From CAMDMI01 sp044379485 (GTDB lineage Bacteria; Bacteroidota; Bacteroidia; Cytophagales; Flexibacteraceae), in the NCBI GenBank assembly GCA_044379485.1, contig JBIPOE010000054.1, positions 1 through 29,665 on the forward strand: a DNA stretch of 29,665 nucleotides. The letters are read 5' to 3'. The notes beneath the pieces were generated by a model. It searched no databases. It was not told where the DNA came from and saw only the letters and a list, made by a program, of their open reading frames with translations. Made by a program: the position numbers and the translations under genes. Numbering within the stretch: position 1 is the stretch's first letter; the number at the start of each line of letters is the position of its first letter. Below are positions 17,133 to 25,251 of the stretch, in pieces.

Positions 17133-18272
17133 TTGAGAATATTAACCATAGTTTTATTACTGATTGGTTTTCTTTTTTCATCGATTTCAGATTCTGAGGC
17201 CCAAAAAAAGAAACGAAGGCGAGGTTCCTCTGTAAATCGGCGTGATGCAGTTTACATAAAACCTGCCAAAATCAGCAACAAGAAACGGAGAGGCGGTCGT
17301 GGTCGGTTTAGAGGGAGCGGAGGACGAGTTTTTGTTGAAAAACAGGGTTTTATGGCCGAGCGATACGTTGACAAAACACCCATCGACAACCCTGAATCGT
17401 TTCAAAACCTAACCAGGCCAAACACCATGCTGCGGGAAGATACATTTTCTCTCTTTGATGGTGAACCTGAGTTGGTAGAAGTTGCAGAAGAATTTCAAAT
17501 TGATTCCTCCTCATCCTGGGTGAAAGCCACAGAGTACTATTCCATTTGGGATGCCTACTCTTTAAATCCCTACCGTTCAGATGTTTCCTCACTAAAGGAG
17601 CCGTTAAATATAACGCTTTTTGATACAGTAAAAGGTCAAAACTGGTCTGAACCGGTGCCCAAATCCTTTATTACTTCTCAGTTTGGAAAGCGGGGATATC
17701 GCTGGCATTATGGCGTTGATCTGGAACTGGATATGGGCGATTCCATCAAATCGGTTTGGGATGGGATTGTGCGGCTAACCAATTGGGACGGTGGTGGTTA
17801 TGGCAACTATGTCTTGGTCCGGCATTACAATGGACTGGAAACGCTTTATGGCCACTTGTCTGATATTCAATGTACTGTAGGACAAATTGTGCAGGCCGGA
17901 GATCTTTTGGCAAAAGGTGGAAGCACAGGCAGAAGTTCCGGACCACATTTACATTTTGAGGTTCGGTACCAGGGAATTCCTTTAAATCCAATGGATATTT
18001 TTGATTTTAACAACCACGGAATCAAATCCAAAGAGTTCACCATTTCACCCGAAACCTTTGATTATCTGGGTAGAAGAAACAGCCGATCCTCAGGCGACAC
18101 CAGGCAAGGAAACTACAGAACCAGAAAGGTATATTACCACTCCGTAAGACGTGGGGACAATCTTTCCTCCATCTCAGAAAAGTATGGAGTTCCTGTTGCA
18201 ACCTTGAAAAAGCTGAATGGAATGGGTCGAAGTACTAGTCTTCAGGCTGGAAAGAGGCTGAGGATAAGATAA
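17133..18272 (+). CDS. Secreted M23-family peptidase with C-terminal LysM domain
   Basis: A 379-residue cell-wall hydrolase exported through a signal peptide (about 1-23, ending SEAQ). Next comes a strikingly basic segment (about 24-70: KKKRRRGSS, then NKKRRGGRGRFRGSGGR), an unclassified linker, and a LytM/M23 endopeptidase domain: QFGKRGYRWHYGVDLELD with H192 and D196, LYGHLSD, and GPHLHFEVRY with H272/H274. A LysM peptidoglycan-binding domain ends the protein (about 333-379, YHSVRRGDNLSSISEKYGV). The zinc ligands appear intact, so it is likely an active peptide-crosslink endopeptidase. TTG 17133, 2 nt after trxB, is the only start that retains the signal peptide; the next in-frame ATG is far inside. 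Coupled translation with trxB is likely. Confidence 0.88.
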   Translation: MRILTIVLLLIGFLFSSISDSEAQKKKRRRGSSVNRRDAVYIKPAKISNKKRRGGRGRFRGSGGRVFVEKQGFMAERYVDKTPIDNPESFQNLTRPNTMLREDTFSLFDGEPELVEVAEEFQIDSSSSWVKATEYYSIWDAYSLNPYRSDVSSLKEPLNITLFDTVKGQNWSEPVPKSFITSQFGKRGYRWHYGVDLELDMGDSIKSVWDGIVRLTNWDGGGYGNYVLVRHYNGLETLYGHLSDIQCTVGQIVQAGDLLAKGGSTGRSSGPHLHFEVRYQGIPLNPMDIFDFNNHGIKSKEFTISPETFDYLGRRNSRSSGDTRQGNYRTRKVYYHSVRRGDNLSSISEKYGVPVATLKKLNGMGRSTSLQAGKRLRIR

Positions 18273-18422
18273 TGTGGAACACCAAGGTTTGCCACCTGCA
18301 TACCAAGGGAAAGAGCCCAAATTATATCACCTAAGTAACTTAACACATTTGTCCCACAAAACAGAGAACTAATTCAGGAATGGAATTATATGTATAAATT
18401 TGCATAAATTAGGTATAAACCA

Positions 18423-19051
18423 ATGAAGTACCCACGCAAATTATCGGCAGGTGCAAACAATACGGTCATTGTAATTAATGACATAGAAGTTGGTAAACTA
18501 TTTATTGGCGATACCCGCTCGGAGATTGGCAGCGAGGCTGAAAAAATGCGGTATGCCAATTCGATTATATTAAGTCTATTAAAAAATTGAACATGCCATA
18601 ATTCATTTCTCCCACGGAGAAACCGGAATGAGGCCAAAAAGAAAAAGTATGTTCAATTTTCATTTATACTTCATATAACAATTTGGTGGTAAAGTTTATT
18701 CGCCTGGAATATAACGAAACTTTAGAGGCTGAAATGCTGGTGATGGAACGCTTGTATCCATTGGATTTCAGGTCAGATGAGATAGAAATCCGTCAATTGT
18801 GGATAGATGTATTTGAGGACGAATTAAAGGAATTGCACAAAGCTGGGTTTGTTCACCGCGATTTAAAAAGACCGTCTAATCTGGCTGGGCTGGCATTCGA
18901 TAATATTTTACTTACCAGCAAAGGGCTTCGACTTATTGATGTAGGAATTTCCGCCCTCAAAAGACAGGTTGGTGAAAAGATTTTTGAAAAATATCTGGAT
19001 ATTGAAATTAAGGAAATGGCTGAGTTTAAGGAGTATTTTCTTAACAGGTAA
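18423..19051 (+). pseudogene. Small protein-kinase-like gene split by mobile-element copy 2
   Basis: The 5' part from ATG 18423 encodes an N-lobe-like stretch (VIVINDIEVGKLFIGDT, EAEKMRYANSI) and stops at TGA 18588-18590 inside the inserted element. The 3' part resumes at 18677 in another frame with NNLVVKFIRLEYNE (likely invariant Lys), MERLYPLDF, the catalytic loop HRDLKRPSN, FDNILLTSKG, and LIDVGIS in the DFG position, ending ALKRQVGEKIFEKYL...FLNR. Removing exactly 18567-18676 joins both parts into one frame of 172 codons reading YANSI-NNLVVKF. Neither part has other disruptions, so the insertion looks recent. The element-free protein would be a compact Ser/Thr-kinase-like phosphotransferase. 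The 3' fragment might be translated from TTG 18683 but would lack the N-lobe. Family identity beyond the kinase fold is not recognised. Confidence 0.75.
18567..18676. mobile_element. 110-bp fold-back element, copy 2, inserted in the kinase-like gene
   Basis: The core is identical to copies 1 and 3 from TAAGTCTATT to the right-hand CATTTA. The ends here read ATATTAAGTCTA on the left and, as reverse complement of the right end, ATATGAAGTATA. The insertion shifts the host frame by 110 nt and supplies an early stop. Since exact removal of 110 bp gives a clean coding junction, no obvious target-site duplication remains. The right terminus differs from copies 1 and 3 at a few positions (e.g. TATACTTCATAT against TAGACTTTATTT). 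Confidence 0.85.
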
Positions 19052-19373
19052 TCTTTATAGCTGGATCTTACCAAAGTCTATGAGCAAATGGTATATGCAA
19101 CCGGCTTACAGACAGATTAAATATTAATAGCAGCTTTTTTGGCCTGTTAGCGATAGACCCTGAAATAAACATATGACCAGAGGCATTTAAGTTAATTCTA
19201 AAGTTAGGGCTTTACTGGAGCTTGCGGCCCCGATTGCAATGAAAATCCTTTTTGCGGCTTAGGAGCCTTTAAAATAGAACTACATCACTAGCCGCAAAAA
19301 GCCCCGATGAATCGGGATTATGCTTCGCTACAATTGTATTGAAAACCGGGAATTGTCCGCCCAAAAATTAAAA
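19052..19373. other. Gene-free stretch with a structured repeat-like segment
   Basis: About 320 bp between the split kinase and the glycosyltransferase gene. No coding frame is supported. From about 19215 to 19350 it holds a perfect 11-bp inverted repeat, TTTTTGCGGCT (19249-19259) and AGCCGCAAAAA (19290-19300), with a 30-nt loop, followed at once by the hairpin CCCGA-TGAA-TCGGG (19303-19316). Two related segments flank these: GATTGCAATGAAAATCC and ACAATTGTATTGAAAACC. The arrangement resembles the structured dispersed repeats common between Bacteroidota genes; it could also help end transcription from either side. The part before 19215 shows nothing recognisable. Confidence 0.5.
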
Positions 19374-20603
19374 TTACATCTTCTCACAAAGTAATCTTAA
19401 ATTCTCAGCATATCGGCTCCAGGTAAAAGCCAGTGCGGAATCTCTGGCGTTTTGGCGCATTTGCAAATATTGCCCGTCGTTTAAGTTTCGAAGGGAAAGG
19501 ATGGCATTTTCAATCGCTTTTGGGTCGCGAATGGGAATCAACCAACCGTTTTTTCCAGATACGATTACATCCGGACCCATGCTGTGTGAAGTGGTAATGA
19601 CAGGCAAGCCGGCAGCCATTGCCTCCACGATGACCAATCCAAAACCCTCAAAAACGGTGGGCAAAACCAAGGCATCAAAATCCTGATAAAGGCGAAACAT
19701 TTCATATTGTGACACTGCAGGATGATAGGTGAAACAATCCTTATTTTTCCAGAAAGCAGTGCCGCTTCCTTGAATTCCACCAACAATATGTAACTCTATA
19801 TCAGGCGTTTGTCCAACAGATTTCATGGCTTCGATAAGGTATGAAATTCCCTTTCGTTGGGTAGCCGTTCCAGCAAAAAGCAAGCGTAAAGGCCTTTTGG
19901 AAAAGCTGGTTTCGGGCAGAATAAATGGAATTTTTTCCGCTTCAAAACCCAAAGGCAAAACCTTAATTTTTTGGTCTGAAATACCCGATTCGATAAGTGT
20001 CCATTTGGTAAAAGCAGAAGCAGCAATTACCAAATCGGCTCTTTGCGGCTCTTCTTCAAGGCGCTTTTCATAGGCTGGGGGGAAATACAAATTATCAATG
20101 CTATCGGCCCATTCCGGCTGAAGTTTGGCCTCTTCCAAAAGAATCTTTTTTGCCTGAACAACATGGGCGGTGGCAAGTTCACAAATGGTTGTTTTTTCAG
20201 CTTTTTTGGCAGCCAATAAAGACGTATAGCAGGAACCCTGAAATCCCCAAAAGTGGCTGCTTTTTATATGGGGAAGTTTTTTGGCCATCATCAGGTCAAA
20301 ATCCACATCTCTTTGATACACCTGATTTTGAACCGCCAGAGACTTGCCCTGTAGCTTTCGCATAATGGTTTCCTTTAACTCAAAAGACCAGTGGCTATGC
20401 ACAAAAGGCGCAGAAAGTCCTTCTTTAAAACGGCGTGTAAAAAACTGATTTCCAGAATCTACAATAAACTTTTGCAACCAGGCCTGCTCGATATAAGAAC
20501 TGGTATAAAAGCCTTGCAATTTATCCAACATCCTTAGAGCAAAGGCAAGGTGATAAGAGTGCTGCTTGCCAGCATGGGAAACTGTAAATTTCTGTGTTTT
20601 CAA
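19374..20603 (-). CDS. Glycosyltransferase family 4 (GT-B fold)
   Basis: A GT-B glycosyltransferase of the GT4/group 1 type, probably adding a sugar to a surface polysaccharide or lipid carrier. The N-terminal domain opens with KFTVSHAGKQHSYHLAFAL. The C-terminal nucleotide-sugar domain shows LLFAGTATQRKGISYLIEA, IELHIVGG, and the E-x7-E motif FEGFGLVIVEAMAAGLPVI, followed by GKNGWLIPIRD. The frame is open to a TTG at 20678, which would overlap the divergent flippase gene by 25 nt. The TTG at 20603, preceded by CGGAACAGGA, gives a 410-residue protein starting directly before the first beta strand and is preferred. No ATG is available before residue 49 of the longer frame. Divergent from the Wzx-like gene, with which it probably forms a glycan locus. 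Donor and acceptor are unknown. Confidence 0.85.
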   Translation of the reverse strand: MKTQKFTVSHAGKQHSYHLAFALRMLDKLQGFYTSSYIEQAWLQKFIVDSGNQFFTRRFKEGLSAPFVHSHWSFELKETIMRKLQGKSLAVQNQVYQRDVDFDLMMAKKLPHIKSSHFWGFQGSCYTSLLAAKKAEKTTICELATAHVVQAKKILLEEAKLQPEWADSIDNLYFPPAYEKRLEEEPQRADLVIAASAFTKWTLIESGISDQKIKVLPLGFEAEKIPFILPETSFSKRPLRLLFAGTATQRKGISYLIEAMKSVGQTPDIELHIVGGIQGSGTAFWKNKDCFTYHPAVSQYEMFRLYQDFDALVLPTVFEGFGLVIVEAMAAGLPVITTSHSMGPDVIVSGKNGWLIPIRDPKAIENAILSLRNLNDGQYLQMRQNARDSALAFTWSRYAENLRLLCEKM

Positions 20604-20653
20604 TCCTGTTCCGAAAATTTTGGCCAATTTAGCGGCAAATTCGCCAACAAGGC

Positions 20654-21919
20654 TTGAAACCTTTTTTTTCGCTTCCAAAAAATCTTCCTTTCCTGCGGTC
20701 CGCTTTGGCTTCTGTTGGCTTTAGGGCTATTTCTGCTTTGGCAATTGGTAAATGGATTGCCATGGCTTTTGGACCAGCGGGCACTGCACTTTTTGGGCAG
20801 TTGATGAACTTGTATGCATGCTTTTCGAGTATTCCATATGATGGTTTGGGCAGGGCAGTTATCAAGGAAGGAAGTTTGTCAGACCAAGAAGAAAATGAAC
20901 AGTCAAGCGAAAAAATCGTATCCGCCAGCTACTTTCTACTTGGCTTTTTATTGGTTATTCAATGGCTGATAACCATAGTATTATCGCAATTCACTACATG
21001 GTTTTCGCCCTTTCAGGAAACGGGTTTGTTACCTTGGTTTCTTTTCAGTTTCGGTTCTTTGGCTACTGTTTATTTTGGAAGTTCCATGTTTTTGGTTTGG
21101 CAAAAAACCAAACTTCAGGCCATCACCATTTCAGCCCTTGCAATGGGTGGATTAGCAGGCATACTCCTCTCCTATCTGGCTGAATTTGAAGTATATAAAA
21201 CTCTTCTTTCCTTCATGTTTGGCCAAAGCCTGGGTGGTTTATTGGTTTTAATATGGGGAAGTGGGCGGCTGGTAAAAATGCGGCAAAAACCCATTTGGAA
21301 TGTTCCGATTGCAAAAAAGTTAATGCTTTTTGCAGTGGCTTTTTCTTCCACCATATTCATCAATCAACTCGGAAATTATGGCTTGGTTCATTGGGCAATA
21401 GAAGAAATGGGTACCCAAAAAGTTGGACTTTGGATGGCCATGAATCGCATTTCCGATATTTTCAACATTCCACTTTTGGCCATTGCCAATAGCATTTTGT
21501 TGCCATTGCTTGCTAGTCAGGCACAAAATTTACCAGAGTTGCGAAAGATTTTGAGTCCGATTTTCAAGCAGAGTTTTGTAGGCCTGGCAATTGGTTTAAC
21601 CATTCTTTTCTTTTTGTACCCGTATGTTTTACCGATTCTCTACACAAAAGAATTTCAAACTGAATTTTATTGGACGGCCTGGCAATTGGCGGGGGATTTT
21701 TTCAAAAGTAGTACGTCCATAGTTTCCATTCTGATACTTGCACTGGGCCACACCCGATTTTATTTCTGGATAGAAACACTTTCGATGCTTTTTATTTTAA
21801 CCTTTTCGTGGTTACTCTTTCATAAATTTGGCTTTGTTGGGATGTTTATCGCTCATTTTATGCGGTTTATTTTGTATTGGGCAGCTATTATCTGGAGGTA
21901 TAGAACTATTCTGGTTTAA
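20654..21919 (+). CDS. Wzx-like polysaccharide flippase (O-antigen translocase type, MOP superfamily)
   Basis: A 421-residue integral membrane protein with about 10-12 hydrophobic segments. The N-terminal region LASVGFRAISALAIGKWIA, followed by FGPAGTALFGQLMN and LGRAVIKEG, fits the O-antigen translocase/Wzx group, which flips undecaprenyl-linked oligosaccharides to the periplasm. Later segments such as FAVAFSSTIFINQLGNYGLVHWAIEEMG also fit the MOP superfamily fold. The start is uncertain: TTG 20654 retains the whole first helix, a second TTG lies at codon 18, and the first ATG (20769) would remove TM1. It is divergent from the glycosyltransferase gene 50 nt away, and together they suggest a small glycan-export locus. 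Substrate cannot be inferred. Confidence 0.8.
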   Translation: MKPFFSLPKNLPFLRSALASVGFRAISALAIGKWIAMAFGPAGTALFGQLMNLYACFSSIPYDGLGRAVIKEGSLSDQEENEQSSEKIVSASYFLLGFLLVIQWLITIVLSQFTTWFSPFQETGLLPWFLFSFGSLATVYFGSSMFLVWQKTKLQAITISALAMGGLAGILLSYLAEFEVYKTLLSFMFGQSLGGLLVLIWGSGRLVKMRQKPIWNVPIAKKLMLFAVAFSSTIFINQLGNYGLVHWAIEEMGTQKVGLWMAMNRISDIFNIPLLAIANSILLPLLASQAQNLPELRKILSPIFKQSFVGLAIGLTILFFLYPYVLPILYTKEFQTEFYWTAWQLAGDFFKSSTSIVSILILALGHTRFYFWIETLSMLFILTFSWLLFHKFGFVGMFIAHFMRFILYWAAIIWRYRTILV

Positions 21920-21941
21920 ATTGACTTCCTGAGTCCTTCTT

Positions 21942-23288
21942 TTATTCCTTTACTATCCTTCGAAACCAAAGCTTCTCCTCAGAGGTGACTCTCAGAAAAT
22001 AAGTGCCAGGTGATAAATCGCTTAAGTTAATACGCGTTTCATTTCCAGCTGACCGGCTTGTTAACTTTTGTCCATTCAAAGAATGAATAGAAACATTTGC
22101 ATTTTTCCAGACAGTTTCATCCAATTGAACCTGAATAAATTCTTTCAAAGGATTGGGGAAAATCTGAACTGACTTGTCCTGAGCCATTTCTGGTTTATTG
22201 CTTACCGGAATTAATGTCCTAAGAATTCTTATCCCTGAAGCATAAGCAAAGTTTTCTAAAAAACGTATTTTATTTACCCGATAAGAAAAGCTTGAAGTGA
22301 TGTTTGACCAGGTGGTGCCTCCATCGTTGGTTTGTAGAAAATTGGGCTCTAATCCTCCACCTCCAATCCAACCTAGATTTTCATTTGCAAAACCAATGCC
22401 TTGGGTTGCGAAGTTGACTGGATTTCCAAATAAGGCGGTTGGAATAATATTTCGAACCCAGGTTTGGCCACCGTTTTCGGTTTTGTAATAGATAACTGAC
22501 TGACGGTTTGCAGTATTTTGTTGCAGACTCACATAACCGACTTGTTTTGTTGGAAAGCTGATTTTCCAGAAATAGGTTGGGTTTAATGGTTCCTCTAAAA
22601 CTGTTGCCCAGGTTTGGCCGCCGTTGGTTGTGTAAATGATTTTGCCTTTATAAAGTGCATCGTTGCCTGTTGCGAAGGGTATTGCGTTCATTCCAATAAC
22701 AAAACCAGTGTCAGGACTTGAAAAATAAAGATCGGTTGCGGCTCCAAGGCCTGCAGTTGCGAGTAAATCAATAGTTGTCCATGTTAAGCCTTTGTCTGTT
22801 GATTTTATCAATTGACCTGGACCACGAACTCTTCCTGCCCCATATATTGTATTGGCATTGATCTTTTGGAGCGCACACAGTCCTTTCAGATTGGCTGGAT
22901 CTGGATTAAAACCTGTCCAGTTTTGGCCACCGTCGCTTGTTCTGTAAATTGGAATGGTGTCAAAAGTATTATCAAAAGAGCCTTTGCCCAGGTTTCCTGC
23001 TATACCAATCTGATCGTCCATAAAAGTTATACAACGGAAGTGAGTACCATTGGAGGTTTTTATACCATTCCAATTCTGACCTGTGTTTGTTGTTTTAAAA
23101 ATTGTGCCTCTCTTATTAGTTGTATCATAATAGACTGTATAACCAACATCCTGTGAGGTAAAAAACACATCATCGTGTCTGAAAAGTGCATTTCCGGAAA
23201 TATCGCCTAAGTCCTGCCACACCTGAGCATAAAGACTTTGAAATGAAAATGAAAAGACAATAAATAGATTGATTAATAAATTTCTCAT
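21942..23288 (-). CDS. Secreted YCF48/BNR-like propeller protein with T9SS type A sorting domain
   Basis: A 448-residue secreted protein. The signal peptide is about 1-21 (ending SLYAQ). The body is built of repeats of the sialidase/YCF48 kind: FKTTNTGQNWNGI, YRTSDGGQNWTGF, IKSTDKGLTWTTI, IYTTNGGQTWATV, YKTENGGQTWVRN and LQTNDGGTTWSNI, i.e. the xxTxDGGxxW Asp-box pattern, so a beta-propeller is expected. The C terminus is a type A T9SS sorting domain: VQIFPNPLKEFIQVQL, then INLSDLSPGTYFLRV and a basic ending FRRIVKE. It is exported through T9SS. No catalytic residues were recognised, and most such proteins are of unknown function. It ends 22 nt from the convergent flippase gene. Confidence 0.85.
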   Translation of the reverse strand: MRNLLINLFIVFSFSFQSLYAQVWQDLGDISGNALFRHDDVFFTSQDVGYTVYYDTTNKRGTIFKTTNTGQNWNGIKTSNGTHFRCITFMDDQIGIAGNLGKGSFDNTFDTIPIYRTSDGGQNWTGFNPDPANLKGLCALQKINANTIYGAGRVRGPGQLIKSTDKGLTWTTIDLLATAGLGAATDLYFSSPDTGFVIGMNAIPFATGNDALYKGKIIYTTNGGQTWATVLEEPLNPTYFWKISFPTKQVGYVSLQQNTANRQSVIYYKTENGGQTWVRNIIPTALFGNPVNFATQGIGFANENLGWIGGGGLEPNFLQTNDGGTTWSNITSSFSYRVNKIRFLENFAYASGIRILRTLIPVSNKPEMAQDKSVQIFPNPLKEFIQVQLDETVWKNANVSIHSLNGQKLTSRSAGNETRINLSDLSPGTYFLRVTSEEKLWFRRIVKE

Positions 23289-23304
23289 ACTTTGAATTTA
23301 GCTG

Positions 23305-23312
23305 CAAATCTA
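23305..23312 (-). promoter_or_regulatory. Candidate -7 box for the YCF48-like gene
   Basis: On the minus strand this reads TAGATTTG, a full match to TAnnTTTG, 17 nt before the ATG at 23288. No clear -33 TTG was found at the usual spacing. Pattern match only. Confidence 0.35.
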
Positions 23313-23471
23313 AAATACATTATACCTGGGCTAATATTTAGATTATTATACTTTATAGAATAAGCTTCAACTGTAATCTGATATACAAGGAAAGAAAGAC
23401 CAGAAAAAATAGGTCAGCATTGAAATCTTTCAGCACTTAAAAAAAATCTTCTTGAATTTTTGATCAAAAAT

Positions 23472-25073
23472 TTAATCTTCGTCAGATATTCCATTTTCTG
23501 TTTCTGTTGGAAAACCAGAAGAATATCTTTGCTTTCTTTGCCATTGAAACAACGATGGAATGGAAAGATTACCTGAATAATTCATACCATTTGCCTTTAT
23601 AAATGGCGTATAAAAATCCTTAAAATGTTGAACACCATTTTCATCCTCTATTGAAATTGGATAGCCCAATTTGGATCGAAAACCAAAAACGCTGCTTCCA
23701 GGATAAATAGCGGCTTTAAAAATATTGGTAACAATTCTGAAATTGTAGGCATTTTCACAACCAGCTTTAAAGTTATACAAAACAAAACCATGGGCATGTG
23801 CAGGCGGCAAAGCAGACTTGTTTCCTCCATTTTGGATTACCGCCCCGTATATATTGTCAAACAAATTATAGAGGCAAAGGCTTCCATGACAATCAATTGC
23901 AGTGGGTGCCTCTGTAAAACACATAAAAAAAACGTTTCCTGAACAATACCCGTTCATACTATATGTATGCATAGTCGATCCTCCTTTCAACTTAAAAAGT
24001 AAATTCCTTGTGGAGCCGCCACTTAAAGCAAAGCCATTGTGACCACGGTTACCTATAATTTGGCAATCGTAAACCACTGAGTTTTTGCACCAGGTCAAAG
24101 CACTTGCCCCGCTTGGAGAATCATGGACAATATTTCTTACCCATCCATTTTCTACTCCTGACAAATGGATATGATCCCAACCAGAATCATGGATATCGTT
24201 TTTGTGGTGATAAAAAGGTTCTTTCCATTCTGTAATCAACCTAAAATTTTCAATACCAACTTCCTGAATAAGATTTGGTAGTTTAACCAGACGTGGATTC
24301 CATTTTTGAAGCAATCGCCAGTTTATAGGAGCATCCAGCTTTAAAAATCCATTTTCCACCGAAACAACAGTTACCATTTGCCTGAACTTTGCTTCCTGTC
24401 TGGCATGTGAGGATCCCATGGTGCTGAGTGGAAAAATCAATTCTTTGGTAAGTGAACTATCCTCTGGATTGGTTTGCAAAATGGCGTACGTTCCAGGCTT
24501 TACTTCAAAACCTGGTTTAAGTTTAATTTTTGTGCTTCCAAATGCTGCATCTTCAAGCCTGGCAACCAAAATTGAGTCCGGATTTTCAATTGTTTTGCCA
24601 ACTTTAAAAAATGAGGGATAGGTTCCCCCCAGCCATTTTTTAGTGGAATCCGGAGATCGGCTGGCGTGGTGGTCATGCAAAATAGTGCCATCAACACCTT
24701 CGCCGTACCCTCTCAAGACAATATTTGACCTTGAGACATGAATAAACTTTTGACTGGTTTCTACATCAAAATCAAAAACACCTTGAGGAAAAAGGACAAT
24801 GCCTCCATTTGCTGCCTCGGCTGCATTTACTGCAGCTTGAATGGCATCTACATCATCCTTTCCATCATTTGGAATCGCCCCAAAATCAATAACTTTGAAA
24901 AGATTTTTACCTTCCAAACTTCGGGATGGCAGCTCTTTTCCAAGATGATACCCTGCTAAGGAGAAATCAAACTCTGGATAAGGATTAAGTTTGTTTAAAT
25001 TTTGCTTCTGAGAAAAGCCATTTTGAAAACTTAAAATCAAAACCAAAAAAAGAATACCAATAGTAAATTTCAT
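23472..25073 (-). CDS. Secreted pectate-lyase-superfamily (right-handed beta-helix) protein
   Basis: From ATG 25073 the product has 533 residues, with a signal peptide MKFTIGILFLVLILSFQNG ending at FSQ. The frame is open 5 codons further to a TTG, but the ATG directly before the hydrophobic core is the natural start. A Pectate_lyase_3-type N terminus is clear: FKVIDFGAIPNDGKDDVDAIQ, then GGIVLFPQGVFDF and NIVLRGYGEG. Downstream, short repeated turns (VENGWVRNIVHDSPSGA, NSVVYDCQIIGNRGHNG) fit a right-handed beta-helix. Such proteins usually act as polysaccharide lyases or hydrolases, but no catalytic triad was identified, so the activity is unassigned. It has no T9SS sorting domain and ends NGISDED. 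Mobile-element copy 3 separates it from the FAD oxidase gene upstream. Confidence 0.78.
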   Translation of the reverse strand: MKFTIGILFLVLILSFQNGFSQKQNLNKLNPYPEFDFSLAGYHLGKELPSRSLEGKNLFKVIDFGAIPNDGKDDVDAIQAAVNAAEAANGGIVLFPQGVFDFDVETSQKFIHVSRSNIVLRGYGEGVDGTILHDHHASRSPDSTKKWLGGTYPSFFKVGKTIENPDSILVARLEDAAFGSTKIKLKPGFEVKPGTYAILQTNPEDSSLTKELIFPLSTMGSSHARQEAKFRQMVTVVSVENGFLKLDAPINWRLLQKWNPRLVKLPNLIQEVGIENFRLITEWKEPFYHHKNDIHDSGWDHIHLSGVENGWVRNIVHDSPSGASALTWCKNSVVYDCQIIGNRGHNGFALSGGSTRNLLFKLKGGSTMHTYSMNGYCSGNVFFMCFTEAPTAIDCHGSLCLYNLFDNIYGAVIQNGGNKSALPPAHAHGFVLYNFKAGCENAYNFRIVTNIFKAAIYPGSSVFGFRSKLGYPISIEDENGVQHFKDFYTPFIKANGMNYSGNLSIPSLFQWQRKQRYSSGFPTETENGISDED

Positions 25074-25136
25074 AGTTTTAATTTCCAAAAAAAAAAAATT
25101 GAACCAACCAGGCCGACTTGCAATGAAACAAGACTT

Positions 25137-25246
25137 ACATTAAGTCTATTAAAAAATTGAACATGCCATAATTCATTTCTCCCACGGAGAAACCGGAATG
25201 AGGCCAAAAAGAAAAAGTATGTTCAATTTTCATTTAGACTTTATTT
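25137..25246. mobile_element. 110-bp fold-back element, copy 3
   Basis: Sequence is the same as copy 1 across the core, including the outer pair AAAATTGAACAT / ATGTTCAATTTT and the central TTTCTCC-CAC-GGAGAAA hairpin. It lies between the FAD oxidase gene and the pectate-lyase-like gene, both transcribed leftward, and its right end is 5 nt past the oxidase stop codon. It may therefore influence read-through or carry regulatory signals for the downstream gene. The left flank reads TTACAT where copies 1 and 2 read TTATAT. Confidence 0.8.
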
Positions 25247-25251
25247 AATAG

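Noticed and set aside
18567..18676. Target-site duplication of ATAT around element copy 2
   Set aside because: ATAT is present on both sides, but keeping one copy leaves 4 extra nucleotides and a stop codon in the rejoined kinase frame. Treated as element ends instead.
18683..19051. 122-codon kinase fragment as an independent intact gene
   Set aside because: It lacks the N-lobe, starts with TTG right after the inserted element, and joins perfectly to the upstream fragment when the element is removed.
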